Assembly (NCBI RefSeq): GCF_000143535.2
Contig: NC_037324.1
Span: 1,364,001 to 1,428,000, forward strand
Direction of reading: 5' to 3'
DNA from: Botrytis cinerea B05.10
Lineage: Eukaryota > Ascomycota > Leotiomycetes > Helotiales > Sclerotiniaceae
Length of the DNA: 64,000 nt
Every line of letters starts with the position of its first letter. Positions within the stretch are counted from its first letter, which is position 1. Both the position numbers and the translations under genes were made by a program. The notes under the pieces were generated by a model. That model worked only from the letters and a program-made list of their open reading frames with translations, searched no databases and was not told the DNA's origin. Below are positions 57,486 to 64,000 of this stretch, one piece after another.

Positions 57486-59129
57486 ATGGCTCGTTTCAGT
57501 AATTTCTTCCGATCATCAAAAGAATTACAAGAGAAACCTGGACGACCACTTCCATCAGTTGCGCCTTCTGTTGAGGGTCAAGTTGATGAGCTTACCGACG
57601 ATGGCAATACAGCTTCCATAAAGATTACAGATGGTACATACGGGAAATGCAGCACTAACCCATCCATAAACAATGCGAAAAGCAATGTTTCATTTAGGAC
57701 CACCGTTTCGGTTGAAAATGAAGAAAGCGGCCTCGAACTTAGTGCCCCGAGGAATAGAGAGCGTGTGAAGGTCTCAGAGCCTAACACTATGACAAAATGC
57801 GAAGTGTGTCTTAGAGTCAAAATCAAGATCGACCCTCCGACACAAGATTGTGATGCAAGGCTAAAAAATTGTGTTAAATTCTTATCAATGCGTGCTAATG
57901 GCAAGTGTGAATCGGATTACCGTTTCCCAGACGGTACCACGCATAGTTTGCCTAACAAGCTTCGATCCTTGCGGAAATTCTTGAACAAGCACTTCACTGT
58001 ACTAGAGAAGTACACTGCACAAAAGACTTCCGTTTCTCAATCATTGAGGGAATATGTCGATCAGAACTCCACGGCGAATTATGCATTCGAAATTCGAACT
58101 ATGAACCTAGAAGCCCCAGGAAACGAAAAAAGGTGGCATTCATATTTTTGGGTTCCTAGAAATTGGGATCCAGAGATCTCAAAGTGGTGTTCTGGAATAC
58201 GCAATAATCTCTTTTGGAGATACTATGGTGGAACTTTTCATGTCTATCCAGGGCATTTTTTTTGTCCAATGGATGGGATCAGAGATTGCCACGGTTCATG
58301 CAAGAGAGTGGAGGGCACAGCAGCTTTGAAAGACTTCTGTTGCGTTCCGAATGTCAATCCGATGACTGTTCGCATGAGATGCCGATGTGCTCCTGATGGA
58401 GGAAAGAATACCCTTAGACAGAGCTGGGAAATACGATTATATAGGCGAATGTCGGAGAGAGAAAAGAGAGAAAAGAGAGAACAGGAAGAATCGAAATATC
58501 TAGAAAGACTGAGCTTCGCGAGGTCTAACGGTGATCGAAATTCAAGGGTGGAGGTAAGGGAGCATCCTGAGTCGAGTTCCTGGGCAAATCCTGGTCTTCA
58601 ATTTGATTCCTTAACGGATGATACCAGACAAGTCATTGAAGAAGCAGATAGAGTCATAAATAAGAGTAAGGAAAAGAAAGATAATAGCACGTCATTGGAA
58701 AGCGAGAATGGTCTACTAAACATTAGGGAAGAGACCAACACAGAAACCCAGAATGAAGCGGATGATAACGACATCTTTCCAGATCTTGTAAATGAAAACA
58801 TTGCATTCGTCGATTATGGTGTTTCCCAGGGCAGCGGTTTAGAAGTACTAGAAAGAATCCGAGAACCGCCACCTTCTGTGACTCAATATGAGAGTATTCC
58901 ACCAACTGGCTTGGTGAATAGTCGAGACAGCAATACAGAGGAAGGAATCCGAGTCCAGCGTTTCCGATCTTCAGTAGCTGAAGATGAGAGGATTTTAAGT
59001 GCTGGCTATGAGTCTCCTCAAAGCACTAGTTCAGAAGAAGGAAAAGAATTTCTGAACTCGCAATCCCCATCAGGTCAAGATGAGAGTACTTCAGCCACTC
59101 AACCTTTGATTCGTCGAAATAGTAATTAG
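57486..59129 (+). CDS. Hypothetical Cys-containing fungal protein
   Basis: Single exon, 547 residues, ATG at 57486. Residues about 100-320 are a folded part with many Cys: KCEVC, DCDARLKNC, GKCESDYRFPDG, then FWRYYGGTFHVYPGHFFCPMDGIRDCHGSCKRVEG, DFCCVPN and RMRCRC. The spacing suggests metal binding or disulfides, but there is no signal peptide, so zinc is more likely. A basic/acidic helical stretch (REKREKREQEESKYLERL) and a long disordered Ser/Glu tail follow. I do not recognise the family. Confidence 0.6.
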   Translation: MARFSNFFRSSKELQEKPGRPLPSVAPSVEGQVDELTDDGNTASIKITDGTYGKCSTNPSINNAKSNVSFRTTVSVENEESGLELSAPRNRERVKVSEPNTMTKCEVCLRVKIKIDPPTQDCDARLKNCVKFLSMRANGKCESDYRFPDGTTHSLPNKLRSLRKFLNKHFTVLEKYTAQKTSVSQSLREYVDQNSTANYAFEIRTMNLEAPGNEKRWHSYFWVPRNWDPEISKWCSGIRNNLFWRYYGGTFHVYPGHFFCPMDGIRDCHGSCKRVEGTAALKDFCCVPNVNPMTVRMRCRCAPDGGKNTLRQSWEIRLYRRMSEREKREKREQEESKYLERLSFARSNGDRNSRVEVREHPESSSWANPGLQFDSLTDDTRQVIEEADRVINKSKEKKDNSTSLESENGLLNIREETNTETQNEADDNDIFPDLVNENIAFVDYGVSQGSGLEVLERIREPPPSVTQYESIPPTGLVNSRDSNTEEGIRVQRFRSSVAEDERILSAGYESPQSTSSEEGKEFLNSQSPSGQDESTSATQPLIRRNSN

Positions 59130-60164
59130 ATGGGTGGGATATATTTGAATAATGGCGAGCGACTTTGAATGTATTTTTGCCTTGGTCAGAATACACTACA
59201 GCGTATTTCAAGTTTCACTTACTCTGTTGATATGAGTTCTTCTTGCTTGTGATAGGGCCAATTGCCAAGTCACCGGGTGATTTATCTGTATAGATATATC
59301 TTGCAGTGATTGTCATGTGACAGTGAAAAGATTTGTGTAAGTTTTGACAGATATCTAGTTGAGGCTTGGTGAAAAAGGTTTTGGTCTCACGGTATTGTGT
59401 GCAGGTATTCAGCCAACGCAATCTTGGTGGGCACAAATCAGGTCAACTTCATGGATATTTCTCATAAGATATACTTTTCTGAAGCCACTCGGAGGTAAGA
59501 ACATCCCTTTTATCTTTTCAATCTTGGAGAAAAAGCATACCCGCACAGGAAATGCGTGACCCGGCTCATTTGTTAGCTTTAATATTCTCGAGCATGTGAT
59601 GAATTTGATCATTGTTTTAGTGAGATACTTAGGTAATATTGAATTCTGTATTGTATTTGATTATCAAATCTCGGCTGGAATTTCACAAAATCGTTGAGAC
59701 TTAGGGGATCGACAGTGCCATGAGATGACTTATGCCTGGTGAAGGGGACTTTGAAGCACTAGTGTAGTGACGACCTACGGCACACTTTCTTGATTACATG
59801 TACCTCAGTAGAAACAATTCTCATGTAGGTAGACGAAAGCATTTAGATTCAGAGAATTGCGTGATTGTCGAATTCGAATCAGGATGTGACGAGGTGATTG
59901 AGAACAGAAGTTCAATTTTCATGCAGTTCTAAAGTGTCAAATGTTATCCATTTGATTTTTGAAATTTATGCTAAAACATCGAAGATCCCACGTAGATCTT
60001 CCTGATGGTATAATTTTTTCGATCCTAGTGTGTGAATTAGTCTCTCCATGACGATGTTGAGGAAAGAACAGCCGACAGAGTTTATCCTTATATAATCATC
60101 ACCCTCATATGTCTCTCTTGAAGACACGTACAATTCCCACAAATCTAAAATCCAACCTTCAAAC
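59130..60164. other. Intergenic region
   Basis: About 1 kb with no supported gene. Short frames at 59215-59612 on both strands have no features. Confidence 0.5.
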
Positions 60165-60746
60165 ATGATGGAAGTCAAGAATAATGCCCACATGGCACAC
60201 TTGAACGAGATTCGCAGGGCATTTTTGCATCGTTTTATGAGCGTAAGTATATCGTATTTTGGCACACTCGTCCTTAACTAACTACTCTACCAGGCTCCCA
60301 CCATCGGTCCAAAACAAATCAAGGATTTCGAAGAAACGGTAGAGAAACTACCTCTCGTGCGCTATTACGGAGGTTTACCGGAAATGGACAGCCCTTGGTA
60401 TCCCTTTCTATTCGCAGTTTCTAATGGAAGAATCGTCCATAAACCACCTCATGCTCTTGAACGTCTCGGGCTTCTAATACGCAAAACACAATATTTGGTT
60501 CGAGTAGAGGTTAGCTTCTGGGTCATATTCCTAGTTGAGTCCATTGACAATGATGGCCGTCTGATTTTTGTAGAGATTGACCGACACTTTTTACGTCCGT
60601 TGGAAAGCGCAGTGTTGCCGGAATGGCTTCAGGGTATGTTTTTTCCTAATGCTGGGAAGGAGTTGGAGTGGATTTGTGATGATTTTGGACAAAAGTCACA
60701 TTTTAAATGTAGTCCTTGGTCCAGGGCATTAACATCTTGGTGGTAA
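60165..60746 (+). CDS. Hypothetical protein, two exons
   Basis: Exons 60165-60242 and 60294-60746 around a 51-base intron (GTAAGT, CTTAACTAAC, CTACCAG); 176 residues. The frame-preserving intron and near-perfect branch site argue for a real gene. The protein is small, soluble and aromatic-rich (YYGGLPEMDSPWYPF; LPEWLQGMFFPNAGKELEWICDDF) and has no motif I recognise. Confidence 0.55.
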
Positions 60747-61959
60747 TTGTATCGGTCTATCAAGAGAAAAGTTATCGGACGGAAGTTCATTTCGAAAAGG
60801 AAAATCTGGGAAGTGATAGTAATTTGGATGGATGAGTTATGATTGGCGGTACATAATCTAAAGAATTCATACTACTATGAGGCTCCAGGTAATGGAAATG
60901 TAATTTTAGGTCTACTCAAAAAGTCTCCCAGATCTTTCTTCTTCGGTTTCTGTCCCATTTTTGATTCCTTCACTTGCTTGACTTTCAGATTATCTGCCTT
61001 CACTATCCTCTAACTAAAGCAAACCAAACTCTCTGTCTTCTAAATAATGAATATTGAACATGCAGAGGTAACAAAGAAGTAGTCTTGTTTCTGAAGCTGC
61101 GAATCGATATACAAGTGTCAGTCAAGTTCGGCTAACAATGAGTTTTAAGAAGCTCTCACACCCAATGAAGTAGACACGAGGTAGTGAGGGATTTATCTAG
61201 ACAAAACATAAGCTCAAAATTCGAACGTATGACTAACACAAGGAAGGGACGAGATGGCCTAATACCTATCAAGAGTTACCTATTGTTCGACTCGGATCAC
61301 TTTTCATATTCACTTCAATCTTTCTTATCCGAGCTTAGGCCACCACTTTTTACATTCACCTTCTCATGAATAGTCTTTCTTTGTTATTAGTTGACTGTTA
61401 CGTTATATCACTGCCTTGGTCTGTCTGTTCCCCCAGTCTCAAAGTACTAGTAAGCCTAGTACAATGATGATGGCACTTGGACGTTTTTTTATTGAAGGTC
61501 TTTCCATTTCACTGATTTTACATGATTTGAGCTTCCAGAGCATGAGTTTGATATTGCCTTTCCCCCCCTCTGGGTGCTCAAAAACTAGCTAATTTCTCCC
61601 TGTAGACTTGTGAAATCATAGATTAGCTTCACAGAAAGTAACATCTGTCCTAGATAGTTCAAAATCACTGGAGACGGTCATATCCAGAACAAAGATGAAG
61701 CATTTTGAATGACACTTTGAAACCCAAGTCCAGAGAACGGCAACCTCCGAATCATTTGTACTTTGAAGTCCTGACGACATATAGAATATTCACTCTTGAT
61801 GGCTAGGCAGAAATCTTGAGATACCTTGATAAAGTCTGATTTAAGCGACCGCCCACATATAGTACCTCCTTCAGCAACTTCGCTTCCTCTCCTTTTCCCT
61901 TACAACCACAATCATTACACCACAATCTTTAACAATCATCAGAACCAACAACACACACA
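60747..61959. other. Intergenic region
   Basis: 1.2 kb with no recognised gene. The final 110 bases are CA-rich, as in fungal 5' leaders. Confidence 0.5.
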
Positions 61960-63543
61960 ATGGCACCCAGAGCTAAAACAATTAATTCCTCCTCAAAGAG
62001 CAAGGAACTCATTGAGGATGAAATCATCTTTCCTACAATCGTTCAATTAAACCCCACCACTCCGCTCGAGGACTCCCTTCTCAACTCCCCTTTCAATTCT
62101 AACCTCGAACACAATGGCGAACTTCAAGCTGAGAATAATCTAGAAGAAACAATTGATCCAGAGTTGATGCAAAACAGCGCCGTCCATTCTTCTCTCGCTC
62201 CTGATTTCAATTATCTATTTCCTTTGGAGGTTGACCCTTCATTCGTTCTGGGTTCAGATTTCCCAGCTCCAGTCCCAGGTTCATATTCAATTAATTCAAC
62301 GAATCAATATGAGTCGAGTAGCGAGTTTGCCGAGTATTTGTCTGATCCAAAGGATTGCAATCCATTCCATCTTGAGAATGTCGGAGCCCCTTCATCTTTT
62401 CGAGTCGGCAACACAGACGACCCTATCGATTTTCAAAAGCCACCTACAAAGGTTGCATTTGTTGATCCCATGCACGAACACGCGTACCTGAAGCACGTGG
62501 CTATATTCTGCTGCCCGTCTCCAACCTGTGTACAAGAGTGCAAAGCCGACTACAAGCATGCGACGCGCCAATTCACATTGCATTACTCTCGACAATCAAT
62601 TGATGAGCCATTATATGGCGGTCGCAAACGCGTTCCGCCACAGACGGACAATCCAGACCATCGCATTCCAATGCTTCTTCTTTCCGGAGCTCGCGTCTAC
62701 AAGGCCGAGAAGTTGGGAGAGAATCCGGTCGTACGACTTTTTGTTGGTGATATCGTCAGTCGTAAAAAGAAGTATTGGGAGGTTTTACCTGGAGGTGCGG
62801 TTGAGCAACTGGGATGGATTCGTGAGTTAAGAGATACGGCAGCTCCGGCGGATGGGTGTAGTGCTTGGAAGTGCAACACCCATGGAGATGTCTGGAATAT
62901 TAGTATTCTGGACCATCTTTTCGACAATGGTGCCGAAAATGCTGGTACACTGGGAACCGACTACGATAGTGGCTATGCGAGCTCTTCCGGTCACATGGGA
63001 AGTTCGTCAAGAAAGGGATCATCTGCATATGGCGACAGCACGACAGCTTTCAACACGAGTCCTGTCACACCAGTCAAGTCCTCGATTGGCGGCAACAATA
63101 CGGCTTTTAACACGAGTCCTATGACTCCTACCATGCACTCGCGTGAAGGATTCAGCATGAATCTCAATGCAACTCCAATGATACCTGCCGATTTCGCAGC
63201 CGGCAGTCACCAAGGCCAAGAAACTCGCATTCGTAATCCCAACCCTCGCCGCCACCGAAACCGCAATCGCAGCCACGGCGCCAACAAGATGAGTTCGAGC
63301 AACAACCAGCAATCCCTTTCCCAAATCGAGGAAAATCTCGAGGAATTCGAGATCAGCGGCGACGTTGCCGGGCTTCTTGATTTCACGGGCTACGCCAGTA
63401 GCAGCGGGCGCGAATTCATGCTACCCCAAGATCCCATGTGGGATGATGATCTCCTGAGTGAGGTCAATACTTTTATCGCTGATGGAATCCCCTTTGGCGA
63501 AACTGTTGATCATACAATTGAACACGCATGCGATGCTATCTGA
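61960..63543 (+). CDS. Hypothetical fungal protein with central folded domain
   Basis: Single exon, 527 residues, ATG at 61960 after a CA-rich leader. A disordered N-terminus (about 1-160) is followed by a folded block (about 165-330) with CCPSPTCVQECKADYKHATRQF, RIPMLLLSGARVYKAEKLG and KKKYWEVLPGGAVEQLGWIRELRD. The C-terminus is low-complexity with a repeated TAFNTSP(V/M)TP unit and a basic RNPNPRRHRNRNRSHG patch that could be a nuclear signal. A regulatory nuclear protein is conceivable, but the family is not recognised. Confidence 0.65.
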   Translation: MAPRAKTINSSSKSKELIEDEIIFPTIVQLNPTTPLEDSLLNSPFNSNLEHNGELQAENNLEETIDPELMQNSAVHSSLAPDFNYLFPLEVDPSFVLGSDFPAPVPGSYSINSTNQYESSSEFAEYLSDPKDCNPFHLENVGAPSSFRVGNTDDPIDFQKPPTKVAFVDPMHEHAYLKHVAIFCCPSPTCVQECKADYKHATRQFTLHYSRQSIDEPLYGGRKRVPPQTDNPDHRIPMLLLSGARVYKAEKLGENPVVRLFVGDIVSRKKKYWEVLPGGAVEQLGWIRELRDTAAPADGCSAWKCNTHGDVWNISILDHLFDNGAENAGTLGTDYDSGYASSSGHMGSSSRKGSSAYGDSTTAFNTSPVTPVKSSIGGNNTAFNTSPMTPTMHSREGFSMNLNATPMIPADFAAGSHQGQETRIRNPNPRRHRNRNRSHGANKMSSSNNQQSLSQIEENLEEFEISGDVAGLLDFTGYASSSGREFMLPQDPMWDDDLLSEVNTFIADGIPFGETVDHTIEHACDAI

Positions 63544-64000
63544 ATTGAACACTATTACTACGAGATGGATATGAAGAAACCTAACCAACCTATGGCTGGC
63601 CCATTACTGTAATTGACATAGACGCAAGACTTGATATCATCAGACGTTTTTTCTTTTCTTTCTTTCTTCACGCATTCGGGGAAATGGAGAATGCATACAA
63701 TATGGATAAGGGAACGGTAACCGGGTGCACTTTATTTTTCGATTTCTTTTTTTCTTTCTTTTACTTTCTGCAAATCTTGATTTCCATGGAGATATTTCGT
63801 TCATGAGTTAATAGTTAATGGTAAATGGTCAATCATAAATGGATAATGGATAATGGTAATGAACGATGAGCAACGGGTCGTGGGTATCTTACTTCTTTCG
63901 GTAAAGAATTACTGGACAATGATGAGCGCTGCGAATACATGGCATGGCAGAGCAGGAGACAGGGAGTTGAGATATGGAAGAGATGTTGATTATGGAGTTG
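63544..64000. other. Right edge, 3' flank
   Basis: T-rich 3' flank of the preceding gene (TTTC tracts near 63650-63670 and 63745-63762), then repeated AATGG words near 63815-63860. No gene seen. Confidence 0.5.

Noticed and set aside
1..64000. CRISPR array, bacterial operons, ribosome binding sites
   Set aside because: The window is eukaryotic: spliced genes, no spacer-repeat arrays, no polycistronic arrangement.

Overview
The window is nuclear DNA of a filamentous ascomycete (Pezizomycotina). Its genes carry short introns of about 47-115 bases with GT-AG ends and CTAAC/CTGAC-like branch sites. Several genes are of kinds seen across Pezizomycotina (BLI-3, a HET-domain protein, UstY/DUF3328 proteins, a TMEM33/Pom33 protein, listerin). 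A leotiomycete such as Botrytis or Sclerotinia would fit, but that is a guess from general appearance.

Layout. 1-14.5 kb is a conserved housekeeping block: a small RRQSW protein, an FHA-domain protein, a ribosomal-L1-domain ribosome-biogenesis protein, palmitoyl-protein thioesterase, the cyclin subunit of CTD kinase I, and a TMEM33/Pom33-like membrane protein. 14.5-18.8 kb has no gene I can see and is full of simple repeats on an extremely C-poor top strand. 18.8-41 kb is accessory: a HET-domain protein, a 3beta-HSD/ERG26-type dehydrogenase broken by a frameshift, AT-rich gene-free DNA, the gene cluster described next, a BTB-like protein and a broken cupin gene. 42.8-64 kb is again mostly conserved: BLI-3, SPT3, a large mitochondrial repeat protein and listerin (LTN1/RKR1), followed by three genes of unknown function.

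The centrepiece is 25.9-36.8 kb, a candidate dikaritin-type RiPP cluster (ribosomally made, post-translationally modified peptide; the ustiloxin/phomopsin/asperipin group). It has a tyrosinase (UstQ-like), three UstY-family (DUF3328) oxidases with HxxHC motifs, a SnoaL/NTF2-like protein, and at 36134-36751 a precursor gene. The precursor has a signal peptide and four copies of a VIYTDY segment, three of them followed by a Kex2-type KR site. The core repeats lie on separate exons divided by tandemly duplicated phase-1 introns, two of them identical. The likely flow is: precursor enters the secretory pathway, Kex2 cuts at KR, and UstY proteins and the tyrosinase oxidise the Tyr-containing cores. 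No peptidase, transporter, P450, methyltransferase or cluster regulator is visible in the window.

Exon boundaries were worked out by hand from reading frame, splice sites and family similarity; no alignment or expression data were available.
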